Source: Rhodocyclaceae bacterium (GTDB lineage Bacteria; Pseudomonadota; Gammaproteobacteria; Burkholderiales; Rhodocyclaceae). Taken from it: DNA of 36,845 nucleotides. The stretch is from positions 1-36,845 of the forward strand of contig JANXRC010000025.1 in the NCBI GenBank assembly GCA_025353195.1. The letters are read 5' to 3'. Shown here piece after piece: positions 1 to 8,207 of the stretch. A program made the position numbers and the translations under genes. Below the pieces are notes generated by a model. That model did no database searches. It was given only the letters and a program-made list of their open reading frames with translations, and was not told the origin of the DNA. Numbering within the stretch: position 1 is the first letter of the stretch; every line of letters starts with the position of its first letter.

Positions 1-192
1 CGGCACCGCCAAGCGTGCGACGTCGTCCGGACGCAGGCAGATATCTCGGCGCAAGGGACCGGTTTCCGGCCCCTTGCCGGGAATCTCCATTTCAATGTTG
101 AGGCGCCAAAGGCCCTCTTCCAGATTGATCTTGGGCGCCGCCATGGCGCCGGCTGCCCAGCCCGACAGCAGGAGTATGGCCAGCGCGCGCAT
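1..192 (-). CDS. DUF3617-type exported protein (partial, N-terminus only)
   Basis: The 64 visible codons start at an ATG whose complement is at 190-192, three bases beyond the stop of the preceding tadE-like gene, and run off the left edge. The product begins with a hydrophobic signal peptide (MRALAILLLSGWAAGAMA, cleavage likely near AMA/AP). It then shows the pattern of DUF3617 proteins: a Gly-Leu-Trp segment, a Met-Glu-Ile-Pro-Gly stretch, and a Cys-Leu-Arg-Pro-Asp-Asp stretch. DUF3617 proteins are small periplasmic proteins of unknown function. The position at the tail of the Tad cluster suggests co-transcription, but a pilus role is only guilt by association. The family call rests on a short stretch. 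Confidence 0.7.
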   Translation of the reverse strand, partial: MRALAILLLSGWAAGAMAAPKINLEEGLWRLNIEMEIPGKGPETGPLRRDICLRPDDVARLAVP

Positions 193-194
193 CA

Positions 195-1051
195 CTACTT
201 GTCGAAGCGCGCCGGACTCTGCATGCGCACTACCGCTTCCGCAGTGATCGGGATCCGGTAGCCGCCGATGCCCCAGTCCAGACCGGGGACCGTTGCCCCG
301 GCAAGCGCGTTGGAAATATCGTTCAGTGCCGTGGACAGAAAGCCGAGATCGACCCCGACCTGGGATGCGGCTTCGGTAACGGAATTCACTTTACTGCCAA
401 AACGGTCCTTGAGCTGGCTGCAGTTGTTGGGCGTGGCCGCAGTCGCAGTCGATTCGGCATACCACTCGTTGGCAAGATTCTTCACGCCCTCGATCCCGTT
501 GACGATCGAATAGATGGTGACGTTCGCCAGCGGCACCACCATCTTGGCGCAGTAGGTGATGCGGATCTTGAGCAGGTTGGCGTCCTGAATGTTGAGGCCG
601 GAATTGCCATTGACCGTCGTCGGCCGGTAGGTGAGGTTGTCGTTGGGGATCACGCGTTTCGATTTCGGACTTGCGGTGTCATCTGATCGTCGATGCCGAA
701 GTCGTCGGCGGCCTTGGCAGTTGGGCTCAGCACCACCACCTCCATGGTCAGCGGATTGAACACCTCGATCATCGCGATGGCACGGCCTTTGAGCATGGAC
801 ACCATATCGGGACCGAAGGTGAACAATGGCGTCATGCCGGCAGCAATGCCGTCCTTGATCGTTTTGCTTGACGCATTCTTCAGCGAGCCCTGCCGCGCGC
901 CGACAAAGGCTGCAAAATTGAGCGTGGTCTTGATCTGGTACAGCAGCGCAAACTGCACGGAGCCGAGCACCAGCATCAGCAGTACCGGCAGGATGATGAT
1001 GTATTCGACTGTGGCCTGGCCACCGGCATTGCGGCAACGGAGCGAAGACAT
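195..1051 (-). pseudogene. TadE-like minor pilin/pilus assembly gene, split by a frameshift
   Basis: Two reading frames together make one TadE-like protein. The first starts at 1051 (MSSLRCRNAGGQATVEY), carries a prepilin-type N-terminus (cleavage after GG, Glu at +5, long hydrophobic stretch) and would stop at 650. The second, open down to 195, continues with the C-terminal half expected of the family (IPNDNLTYRP, QDANLLKIRITYC). The two join around 680-690, where one base inserted (or two deleted) would restore a continuous protein of about 285 residues. No slippery heptamer is visible at the junction, so programmed frameshifting is unlikely. It is either a real inactivating mutation or a one-base sequence error. 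The start follows the stop of the TPR gene by two bases, which indicates the same operon. Confidence 0.75.
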
Positions 1052-1053
1052 GC

Positions 1054-1557
1054 TCAGTACCTCGTGGCGCCCATTTCGGGATCGATCTTGCGCGACTCGC
1101 CTTCGAGCATCGGCAGCTTGGCCAGTTGCTCGAGGTTGGCATCGGTCTGAACGGCGAGTTGGGTCTTGTCCTTGCTGTTGAACTGGGCTTGCAGCAGTGC
1201 CGCCCACGCTTGGCGCAGCCTGACCACGGCGAGATTGTTCCATGCGCGCGGGTCAGCGTTGTTCGCCATCAGCGCACGCTGATAGGCATTGGCAGCCTCA
1301 TCCGGACGGTTATTGCGGGCGTAGAGGTTGCCCAGGCGCAACCAGGTCTCGGAATCGTTGGGCATGCGCCGCGCCAGATTCTTGTAGAGCGCTTCGGCCT
1401 TGGCCGCTTCGCCGCTTTCATAGGCCAGCTCGGCCTCGCGATTGATCGTTATGAGATCGGGTTCATTGTCGAGCGCGCGCAGTGCGCTGCTCACCGTCGT
1501 CGTGCCGCAACCGGGCAACGCTCCAAGCAGTGCGGCGAGACAAAGCAGTCGCTTCAT
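1054..1557 (-). CDS. TPR-repeat lipoprotein, TadD-like
   Basis: A 167-residue protein. The start was chosen at the ATG at 1557, which opens a lipoprotein signal (MKRLLCLAALLGALPGCG, lipobox LPGC); the longer upstream reading lies inside the neighbour. Residues about 40-125 contain TPR-like helices (AEALYKNLARRMPNDSETW, LGNLYARNNRPDEAANAYQRAL). TadD proteins of Tad loci are TPR lipoproteins thought to aid secretin assembly, and the position after tadC fits that role. It overlaps the DUF192 stop by 4 bp, indicating translational coupling. The general class is secure; equivalence with TadD is inferred from context. Confidence 0.8.
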   Translation of the reverse strand: MKRLLCLAALLGALPGCGTTTVSSALRALDNEPDLITINREAELAYESGEAAKAEALYKNLARRMPNDSETWLRLGNLYARNNRPDEAANAYQRALMANNADPRAWNNLAVVRLRQAWAALLQAQFNSKDKTQLAVQTDANLEQLAKLPMLEGESRKIDPEMGATRY

Positions 1558-1907
1558 GCCACGGCCTCGCGCCAACTTAGTTTTTCGCCCAGCTGTAGTC
1601 CGGTGCCGGCAAGCACGCCGGATGAAGTTTCGAGTGTCGAACGGGCGCCGAAGCCGTTGGCCCATCGCAGCGGCGGCAGACCATACACCAGGCTTCGCAC
1701 GCGTCCATCGCCATCGACAAAGGCGAGGTCAAGCGGATAGCGCATGCCGATGGTGTGCACCGAGGCGCAGGGTTCGATCCAGAAACCCTCGTCAACTCCC
1801 ATCTGTGGCCTCCCGAGCAGCCCGCGCGCCCGCTCCCATGCGCTTTCGGCGCGCCACACCCGCGACAGCAGGCAATGTTCGCCCAGGTAGAGCGCACCCA
1901 CCTTCAC
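1554..1907 (-). CDS. DUF192 family protein
   Basis: A 117-residue protein beginning at a GTG (1905-1907) that overlaps the tadC stop by 4 bp (GTGA). The family signature is clear: ARGLLGR near residue 30, then a Cys-Ala-Ser-Val-His-Thr-Ile-Gly-Met stretch followed by YPLDLAFVDGDGRV, and a later Leu-Pro-Pro segment. DUF192 proteins are small, often exported single-domain proteins of unknown function. This copy shows no signal peptide. It is locked into the pilus operon by 4-bp overlaps on both sides, so its dosage is tied to tadC and the TPR lipoprotein. Its role in pilus biology is unknown. Confidence 0.85.
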   Translation of the reverse strand: MKVGALYLGEHCLLSRVWRAESAWERARGLLGRPQMGVDEGFWIEPCASVHTIGMRYPLDLAFVDGDGRVRSLVYGLPPLRWANGFGARSTLETSSGVLAGTGLQLGEKLSWREAVA

Positions 1908-2785
1908 AGGATGCCCGAGTTGAGGAACTTCATCGCGATAGGGAAGCCGAGCACAATGAAGGTAACCGGAAAGATGAACATCATCAGTGGCCCGATCAAC
2001 TTCACCGGCGCCTCCATGGCCAGCTTTTCGGCACGCTGGAAGCGCTCGGTGCGGCGTTGCTCCGCCTGGGCGCGAAGTGCCGAGCCGAGGCGGGCGCCCA
2101 TGCGCTCGGCCTGGATCACGGTACCGACGAAGCTGGTGATTTCGGGCATGCGCAGGCGGCTCTCCATGCGGCGCAATGCCTCGGCACGAGACAAACCCGA
2201 GCGCAGGTCGCGCACGACGAGAAACAGTTCGTGGCGCAGCGGACCGTGAGGGCCCTTCTCCATGGCCTGGTTGATCGCGCCGGTCATGTTGAGGCCAGCC
2301 TCGACCGCCATGGTGATGAAGTCTAGATACACTGGCAGGGTGCGTTGCACCGCCTTGTAACGCCTCTGTTGCACGTCGTTGAGCCAGATGCGGGGGAAGA
2401 AGAAGCCCAGCAGCACGGCGCCGATCAGGATTTCCGGCGACTGATTGTCGAGCACGGCAGTGGCGTAATAGACCATGCCGAAAGTGCCCAACACCGAAAG
2501 GATACGAATGGCGAAGAACTGTTCTGCCGTCATCAGGTAGCCGACCCCGGTGCGCTGCAGGCGCTCGTGGGTGCGCTCCAGCGCGGCCGTCGGCAGGAAG
2601 GCACAGACATGGAACTCGAGGAAGCGCACCAGCGGCCAAGCCAAACGTAGCATGGGCGGCAGCGGGTCCATGTATTGGCGATCCTCGTCCGGAACCTCGC
2701 TCTTGAGGCGGCCGACCGAATAAAGCATGAGCAGGGCGGCGACGCCGAACATCAGGCCGATTAGCAGGAGAAGAAACTGTTCCAT
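1904..2785 (-). CDS. tadC: TadC, Tad pilus inner-membrane platform protein
   Basis: A 293-residue T2SSF-domain protein. It has an N-terminal membrane segment (residues about 4-24), a second hydrophobic pair near 95-130, the cytoplasmic T2SSF core (PVYLDFITMAVEAGLNMTGA through GARLGSALRAQAEQRRTERF) and a final membrane segment near 265-285. TadC partners TadB to form the inner-membrane platform that the TadA ATPase acts on to extrude Flp pilin. It lies one base after the tadB stop. Length and layout are normal for the family. Confidence 0.93.
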   Translation of the reverse strand: MEQFLLLLIGLMFGVAALLMLYSVGRLKSEVPDEDRQYMDPLPPMLRLAWPLVRFLEFHVCAFLPTAALERTHERLQRTGVGYLMTAEQFFAIRILSVLGTFGMVYYATAVLDNQSPEILIGAVLLGFFFPRIWLNDVQQRRYKAVQRTLPVYLDFITMAVEAGLNMTGAINQAMEKGPHGPLRHELFLVVRDLRSGLSRAEALRRMESRLRMPEITSFVGTVIQAERMGARLGSALRAQAEQRRTERFQRAEKLAMEAPVKLIGPLMMFIFPVTFIVLGFPIAMKFLNSGIL

Positions 2786-2786
2786 G

Positions 2787-3638
2787 TCAGACGTCGATGC
2801 TTACGATCTTGCTGATGAAGAAATAGCCGAGGCCTTCCATCACGGCGATTACCGCGAGTACCGCCCAGCCCATCCAGGTATTGAACAACGGGTCCATGGC
2901 CTGCGGTTCCATTTTCCACAGGACCAGCATGAGGAACAAAGGCAGGCCGGTCATGACCACGCCCTGAATCTTTCCCTGCGCCGTCAGGCTGTTGATTTTG
3001 CCTTCCATCACGTGCTTCTTGCGCAGTGTGTCGGCGATCGACTCAAGGATATCCGCGAGGTTGCCGCCGACTTCACGCGAGATGCGCATGGCCGAAACCA
3101 CCATGACGAAGTCCTGGATCGGCAGGCGCGCCTCCATGTGCTTCAGTGCCGTGTCGAAATCGACGCCCACCCGCGCCTCCCGCAGCAGCAACTCGAATTC
3201 CTGGCTCACCGGGGGTTTCGATTCCGCCACCATGGATTCCAGCGCGACATTGAGTCCGGCGCCGGCACGCATGCTGCCGGAGACCATCAGCATTGCGTCG
3301 GGCAATTGCTTCTCGAAAGTTGAGAAGCGGCTCTTGCGCAGATGTCCCACCAGCCATTTCGGCATGACGATGAGACCCACGGCAGCGGCGACCGCAATCA
3401 CCGGGTTGCCGAACATCAGCCACAGCAGCGGCGGCACCACGAACAGCGCGCCGACATTCCAGTAAAACATCTGCGCCGGGTCCACAAAGATGAACATGTC
3501 CTCGAGATTGGTGGTCGCCTCCTGACGAATGGTTTCGCGCTGACGCCGCAACAGGTTCGCCAGCAGTTCCCATACCGTCCAGCCGATGAAGACGGCCGCG
3601 ATGCTGATGACGCCAACGACCAGGCCAAGATCTGTCAC
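2787..3638 (-). CDS. tadB: TadB, Tad pilus inner-membrane platform protein
   Basis: A 283-residue T2SSF-family protein. Hydrophobic segments lie near residues 5-27, 58-75, 80-97, 233-252 and 263-282, flanking the cytoplasmic domain (KQLPDAMLMVSGSMRAGAGL, then SAMRISREVGGNLADILESI). It pairs with TadC in the pilus platform. The ATG overlaps the tadA stop by 4 bp (ATGA), showing translational coupling, and the gene is followed at once by tadC. The sequence looks intact. Confidence 0.93.
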   Translation of the reverse strand: MTDLGLVVGVISIAAVFIGWTVWELLANLLRRQRETIRQEATTNLEDMFIFVDPAQMFYWNVGALFVVPPLLWLMFGNPVIAVAAAVGLIVMPKWLVGHLRKSRFSTFEKQLPDAMLMVSGSMRAGAGLNVALESMVAESKPPVSQEFELLLREARVGVDFDTALKHMEARLPIQDFVMVVSAMRISREVGGNLADILESIADTLRKKHVMEGKINSLTAQGKIQGVVMTGLPLFLMLVLWKMEPQAMDPLFNTWMGWAVLAVIAVMEGLGYFFISKIVSIDV

Positions 3639-5413
3639 AGTTCGCGACCTTTCTGGAAGATCGACAGATCAACCGAAATGCCGCGCTCCTGCAGCCTTTG
3701 GTAGAGTTCCGGAATCGCCCCGGTAGCGGTGAACTTGCCGCGGATCTTGCCGTCGGGGCCGTAACCTTCCATCTTGAAGAGGAAGATGTCCTGCAGCTGG
3801 ATCATGTCTCCTTCCATGCCGGTGATCTCGGTGACGTGCGTGACGCGTCGCGAGCCATCGGGGAAGCGGCTTTGCTGGATGATGATGTGCACGGCAGAGG
3901 AAATCTGCTCGCGGATGGCTCGAATCGGCAGATCGAGGCCGGACATCAAGGTCATTACCTCGAGACGCGCGATACAGTCACGCGGGGTATTGGCGTGGGC
4001 GGTGGTCATCGAGCCGTCGTGGCCGGTGTTCATCGCCTGCAGCATGTCCAACGCTTCGCCACCGCGGCACTCGCCGACCACAATGCGGTCGGGACGCATG
4101 CGCAGGCAGTTCTTGACCAGGTCGCGGATGGTTACTGCTCCCTTGCCTTCAACGTTCGGCGGGCGGGATTCAAGGGAAACCACGTGAGGCTGGCCAAGTT
4201 GGAGCTCGGCGGCATCCTCGACGGTTATGATGCGATCGTCATCGGGAATGTAGTTGGACAGCACGTTCAGCAGTGTTGTCTTGCCTGAGCCCGTGCCGCC
4301 TGAAATCACGATATTCGCCGCATGATGCACGGCCTGTTGCATGAATTCCATGATTTCCTTGGTCACCGAGCCGAAGCGGATCAGATCGGTGTCGTGCAGT
4401 TTGGTCTTGGAAAACTTGCGGATGGTGATGTTGGCGCCCTTGAGCGCCAGCGGCGGAATCACCGCGTTGACCCGCGAACCGTCCTTGAGGCGGGCGTCCA
4501 CCATCGGCGATGATTCGTCGATGCGACGGCCAAGCGGCGCGACGATGCGCTCGATCGCCGAGACGACGGCTTTTTCGCCGGAAAAGGTAATGTCCGACAG
4601 GGTCAATTTGCCACTGCGTTCGATGTAGATCTGGTCGTAGCGGTTCACCATGATTTCGGAAATCGCCGGATCCGACAGGAGATCTTCCAGCGGGCCGAGA
4701 CCGACCGCTTCGTCGAGCACGGCCTTGGCCACGCGCGCCTTGTCCACGCCCGCCGGCAATCCCATCTCCGAGGCGATGATTTCATTCACCAGGACCGCTG
4801 TGGTGCTGCGCAGTTCGTCCTCGTTCATGCGGCTGACATCGACGCGGCGCAGGTCCATGGTCTGGATCAGCTTCTTTTGCACCATGTCTCGGGCCACTGC
4901 GAGATCGTCACGCTGGTGGTCGGTCAGTGGCGCCCTGGGTGGATCGGCGCGCGGTGCTGGCGGTGGCGGTGGCGGTGGCACCGCTGCTATGGCAGCAGCC
5001 ACTGCAATTGGCGGCGGTGTTGGGGTCGAGTCCCTGACAGGGGGATTGACGACTGGCGGGGGCGCGATGGCGCCGGCCGGTGGCGGAGGCACTACCGGTG
5101 ACGGTGCGGCGGCCCCATTGCCGCCGACGCTGGTGACCTTGAGGCTGTAGCTGGCAATGCCGATTTCATCGTTCGGGGTCAGTGGGCCGTATTCACCTTC
5201 CACGGTCTTGCCGTTGACCTCGGTGACGGTCAGGCCGCCGTGGTCGATCACGTACGCGCTGCCGGCGCGGACCTCGATGGTGGCTTGGCGCTTGCCTACG
5301 GTCCAGCCTTTGAGGACGATCGCGTTGTCTTCGGCGCGGCCGATGGTGGCGGCATCCTGCGCGATCTGCAGTTCGCTGCGGGCACCCTTGCTGTCGGTGA
5401 CGAGGACTTTCAT
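3635..5413 (-). CDS. tadA: TadA/CpaF pilus ATPase with N-terminal FHA-like domain
   Basis: A 592-residue protein; the ATG at 5413 was chosen because it follows the secretin stop by one base and opens the FHA fold, while the longer reading adds 16 unrelated residues. Residues 1-95 are an FHA-like domain (TIGRAEDNAIVL). Residues about 101-165 are a Pro/Ala-rich linker. The rest is a secretion ATPase of the CpaF type: Walker A GGTGSGKTT at 372-380, acidic ITVEDAAELQL near 396, Walker B IVVGE near 444, and a His box TTAHANTP near 470. It powers Flp pilus extrusion in the cytoplasm. Most CpaF proteins lack the FHA module. Here the usual FHA Ser and His are replaced (VGKRQA where VSRRHA is typical), although the Arg of the GR motif remains. 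Confidence 0.95.
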   Translation of the reverse strand: MKVLVTDSKGARSELQIAQDAATIGRAEDNAIVLKGWTVGKRQATIEVRAGSAYVIDHGGLTVTEVNGKTVEGEYGPLTPNDEIGIASYSLKVTSVGGNGAAAPSPVVPPPPAGAIAPPPVVNPPVRDSTPTPPPIAVAAAIAAVPPPPPPPAPRADPPRAPLTDHQRDDLAVARDMVQKKLIQTMDLRRVDVSRMNEDELRSTTAVLVNEIIASEMGLPAGVDKARVAKAVLDEAVGLGPLEDLLSDPAISEIMVNRYDQIYIERSGKLTLSDITFSGEKAVVSAIERIVAPLGRRIDESSPMVDARLKDGSRVNAVIPPLALKGANITIRKFSKTKLHDTDLIRFGSVTKEIMEFMQQAVHHAANIVISGGTGSGKTTLLNVLSNYIPDDDRIITVEDAAELQLGQPHVVSLESRPPNVEGKGAVTIRDLVKNCLRMRPDRIVVGECRGGEALDMLQAMNTGHDGSMTTAHANTPRDCIARLEVMTLMSGLDLPIRAIREQISSAVHIIIQQSRFPDGSRRVTHVTEITGMEGDMIQLQDIFLFKMEGYGPDGKIRGKFTATGAIPELYQRLQERGISVDLSIFQKGREL

Positions 5414-5414
5414 G

Positions 5415-6887
5415 TCAGTCCACAATGCCTTTCTTGCCGAGGAAGTTCTGGAATCGGTCACTCAGATCCTTGGCCTTTTCGATGCGTTGTTGATTGACCG
5501 TGGCAGCCGGGTCTTGTACCACCGGGGTGACGAAGATCACCAGGTCGGAGCGGTTGTTGCGGAAATTCTCCGACTTGAACAAGCTGCCCAGTACCGGCAC
5601 GTCGCCGAGGAAGGGAAACTTGTTGATGGCGGTGCTGCTGCGCTGATCCACCAGTCCGGAAATGACGATTGTCTGGCCGCTGCGGACATTTATTTCCGAT
5701 TCGGTGGAGCGCATCAGGAAGCCGGGATTGCCCTGCACGGCCTGAAAACTCGGATCGATGTCCGACACTTCAGTGACGATGCTGGCCGAAATGTTGCTCT
5801 GGTCATCGGCTACCGGCTTGATGTTGAGCTTGATGCCATAGTCCTTGTAAGTGACCGAGGTGGCACCCAGTGCGCCGGCGGTGACGATCGGGATCTGCCC
5901 GCCGGCGAGGAATTTGGCCTCGCCACCGGAACGGGTCGACAGCTCTGGCGACGCCAGGATCCAGGCGTCGCCGTTGCTGATGGCGAGATTGAGGTTGGAG
6001 GTGATTGCGGAGGCAATGCCGAAATACATGCGACCGGCCTGCCCAGGAATGTTGAGGGCCTGTGCGGCACCCTTGCCAACGGCGAAGGTGGCCGGAATCG
6101 TTTCTGGAGAGAAGCGGAATTGGCGATTGCTGATCGCATCGGCGGTGAGAGCCAGCGCCGGTCCTGTCGCTGCCGTCGACCAGTCGACGCCCAGGTTCTC
6201 GAGGGCCGATTTCTTGAATTCCATGATCTGGACCTTCATGAAGACCATCTTCTTCATGGTGACGTCTTCTTCGCGAACCAGGTTCAGCACCCGCTGCTGG
6301 GTCTTTATCGCGGCGTCTATGCGACCGAGGTTCTGCCTGCTGGCCATGCCATTCACTACGACCGTGTCGCCGACGCGATCGAAGGTTATCCCGGGAATCG
6401 TGCCAATCATCGCCTTCAAGTTGGCCAGCGTGGTCTCTGTGTCGCTGGCGTGCACGGTCAGTTTATAACGCTTCACGCTGCCGTCCTTGAACCAGAAGTA
6501 GAGACTGCTGTCGCCGGGTGCCTCGGCCAGCAGCAGCACTTCGGTGTCGAGTACGGTGGAACTGACGAGTTTGCCATTGCCTACAGCGACGCGTGTAACG
6601 CCGGTCACCGGCAAGGTCTTGACTTCGCCCACATACATGATCACCGGCATGATCTCGGAAACCACTGGCGGGCTTTCGACCTTGGCCAATTTGGCAGTGC
6701 CGTGGGCCTTGGCACTGGTCTTGGGCGTACCAATCTGCTGCACCACTGACTGCGGCCCCTTTGCGGCCTCGGTCGGCGTCGCCTGGGATTTGGCCTCCGC
6801 GACTGCAGGCGCCACCGGCTGCTGGGCGAGTGCGATGCCGCCCGACACAGCGAGCAAAGTGGCGAGCAACGTGAATGTTTTGCGCAT
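5415..6887 (-). CDS. rcpA: RcpA/CpaC, Tad pilus outer-membrane secretin
   Basis: A 490-residue secretin. The start at 6887 opens a good signal peptide (MRKTFTLLATLLAVSGGIALA); an in-frame ATG six codons upstream would dilute it. Residues about 72-145 form the pilus secretin N domain, 150-210 a BON-like stretch, and 285-457 the secretin core, including FLAGGQIPI and the conserved VPVLGSLF at 430-437. It forms the outer-membrane channel through which the pilus emerges. It sits between rcpC and tadA, the usual order. Confidence 0.93.
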   Translation of the reverse strand: MRKTFTLLATLLAVSGGIALAQQPVAPAVAEAKSQATPTEAAKGPQSVVQQIGTPKTSAKAHGTAKLAKVESPPVVSEIMPVIMYVGEVKTLPVTGVTRVAVGNGKLVSSTVLDTEVLLLAEAPGDSSLYFWFKDGSVKRYKLTVHASDTETTLANLKAMIGTIPGITFDRVGDTVVVNGMASRQNLGRIDAAIKTQQRVLNLVREEDVTMKKMVFMKVQIMEFKKSALENLGVDWSTAATGPALALTADAISNRQFRFSPETIPATFAVGKGAAQALNIPGQAGRMYFGIASAITSNLNLAISNGDAWILASPELSTRSGGEAKFLAGGQIPIVTAGALGATSVTYKDYGIKLNIKPVADDQSNISASIVTEVSDIDPSFQAVQGNPGFLMRSTESEINVRSGQTIVISGLVDQRSSTAINKFPFLGDVPVLGSLFKSENFRNNRSDLVIFVTPVVQDPAATVNQQRIEKAKDLSDRFQNFLGKKGIVD

Positions 6888-6915
6888 GGTATCTACCTGT
6901 CTCAAGGTGTCTGGT

Positions 6916-7926
6916 TCAACGGGCGCCGGTAGGCACCGACGGGATGCTGGCGCCGATCGCGGCGGGCTGGCCGGCGAAAGCCGCTGACTGGCCTGGTGAA
7001 TAGCTGGCGGCTGGCGTATTGCCTTGACCGGCTGGCGCGGTCAGGCCCGGGATGTTCAGGTTCGGCATGTTGATGCTGATCGGTGCGGCGGTACCGCTGC
7101 CGCCCTTGCCGCCAATGAAGTATTCGACCGACGGTTGATTCCCGTCGCGGAACAGTGCTGCTGCCGCCAGACGGCCAAAGCCTGGCTCCTGGTCATCCTC
7201 GGGATTGCGCAGCACGGCGCGGATGCGGCCCACCTGTTGCGCCAGCGCGATGCGCGCCGCTTGCGCGGGCATCACCTCCACCGTGATATTGGTGTAGCCG
7301 CTGGCCGGACGGCCCTGGTTCGCCGCCGCTTCCTGCGTCACGGCCCCGGAGAGGTTCTGGCCGGTAGCCAGTACCTTGACTTTGGGCAACAGGGCGCGGA
7401 TCTCCTGTCCTGCGGAGGGCGCTGCCGGGTCCTGGGCTATCAGGTAGAGGTCGACGTAATTTCCGGGTTTCAGCATCTGGGCGAACGAGTTGGTTTCGTC
7501 AATATCGAATGTCAGCGCGCGCAGTCCCGGCGCCAATGCCGTCGCCAGATCCTTTGCCCGATCGTCCTGGACGTCTGAATAGCGCAGCGGACGGCCGGGC
7601 AAAACGGCCTTGAGCAGGCGCTTGCCGGCCACCTTGTCGAAGGCCTCGGCCGGTATCGAATCGTCATAGAGCAGATCCAAAGGCACGTCGCGCGCGGCTA
7701 CCAGTTTCTGGTCAAGCGGAGCGCCTTTGGGCAGGTCGCGGGTCGACACCACCACGGCCATGGTGGGTCCGCCCTTGGCCTTTTGTGCCATGTCGGCAGC
7801 CAAACGCTGCTCACGGCCCTTCAGGTAGCTCACTGAAAGAAACGCCGCCAGCACGCCGAGGATCAGGGCGGCGCCAATCAGCAGCCAAAGACGGTTGATG
7901 CGCAGTCGGGGCAATCGCAGGGCCAT
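6916..7926 (-). CDS. rcpC: RcpC/CpaB, Tad pilus assembly protein
   Basis: A 336-residue protein with an N-terminal membrane anchor (residues about 14-34), then a SAF domain (VVVSTRDLPKGAPLD through KRLLKAVLPGRPL, about 55-112) and an RcpC/CpaB core (FDIDETNSFAQMLKPGNYVD, near 142). A Gly/Ala/Pro-rich tail follows from about residue 280. RcpC/CpaB is a periplasmic partner of the secretin. The start is supported by an AGGAG Shine-Dalgarno that overlaps the stop codon of the preceding small pilin gene. It is a normal member of the family. Confidence 0.92.
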   Translation of the reverse strand: MALRLPRLRINRLWLLIGAALILGVLAAFLSVSYLKGREQRLAADMAQKAKGGPTMAVVVSTRDLPKGAPLDQKLVAARDVPLDLLYDDSIPAEAFDKVAGKRLLKAVLPGRPLRYSDVQDDRAKDLATALAPGLRALTFDIDETNSFAQMLKPGNYVDLYLIAQDPAAPSAGQEIRALLPKVKVLATGQNLSGAVTQEAAANQGRPASGYTNITVEVMPAQAARIALAQQVGRIRAVLRNPEDDQEPGFGRLAAAALFRDGNQPSVEYFIGGKGGSGTAAPISINMPNLNIPGLTAPAGQGNTPAASYSPGQSAAFAGQPAAIGASIPSVPTGAR

Positions 7927-7935
7927 GGGGTTCTC

Positions 7936-8142
7936 CTAGAGCGCCATCAGGGTCGTGGAATAGGAGATCGCGTAGGCGAATCCTTTGTAGGCATTCTTCA
8001 ACGCTGTCGCCACCTCTACCACCGGCGCGGAATTGCCGCCCTCGATCAGGATCAGGATTCCGAATGCGGTAATGACTATGTATTCGACAGTCGACTGGCC
8101 GCGCTGTCTTGCCGGAATTACCCGGCGGATGGATTGGAACAT
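7936..8142 (-). CDS. Small Flp/TadE-type prepilin-like protein
   Basis: A 68-residue protein (MFQSIRRVIPARQRGQSTVE...). It has a class III prepilin signature: basic leader ending in Arg-Gly, predicted cleavage before Gln, Glu at +5 and Tyr at +6, then a hydrophobic helix. A Glu-Gly-Gly near the end of the helix is unusual for a membrane pilin. Neither this ATG nor an in-frame ATG at 8181 has a strong ribosome site; 8142 gives the shorter, more pilin-like leader. It is probably a minor pilin processed by a prepilin peptidase encoded elsewhere. Confidence 0.7.
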   Translation of the reverse strand: MFQSIRRVIPARQRGQSTVEYIVITAFGILILIEGGNSAPVVEVATALKNAYKGFAYAISYSTTLMAL

Positions 8143-8207
8143 GATGAAGGTACCGGTTCGTGGGTTGGCGGGATTATGCATTGTGGGTCTTGTAAGGATC
8201 TGCGAGA

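Noticed and set aside
650-720. Programmed ribosomal frameshift in the tadE-like gene
   Set aside because: No slippery sequence at the frame junction; mutation or sequence error is simpler.
5157-6749. Plus-strand open frame of 530 codons
   Set aside because: Antisense to the rcpA secretin and tadA 5' end, both with clear conserved motifs; no motif in the antisense product.
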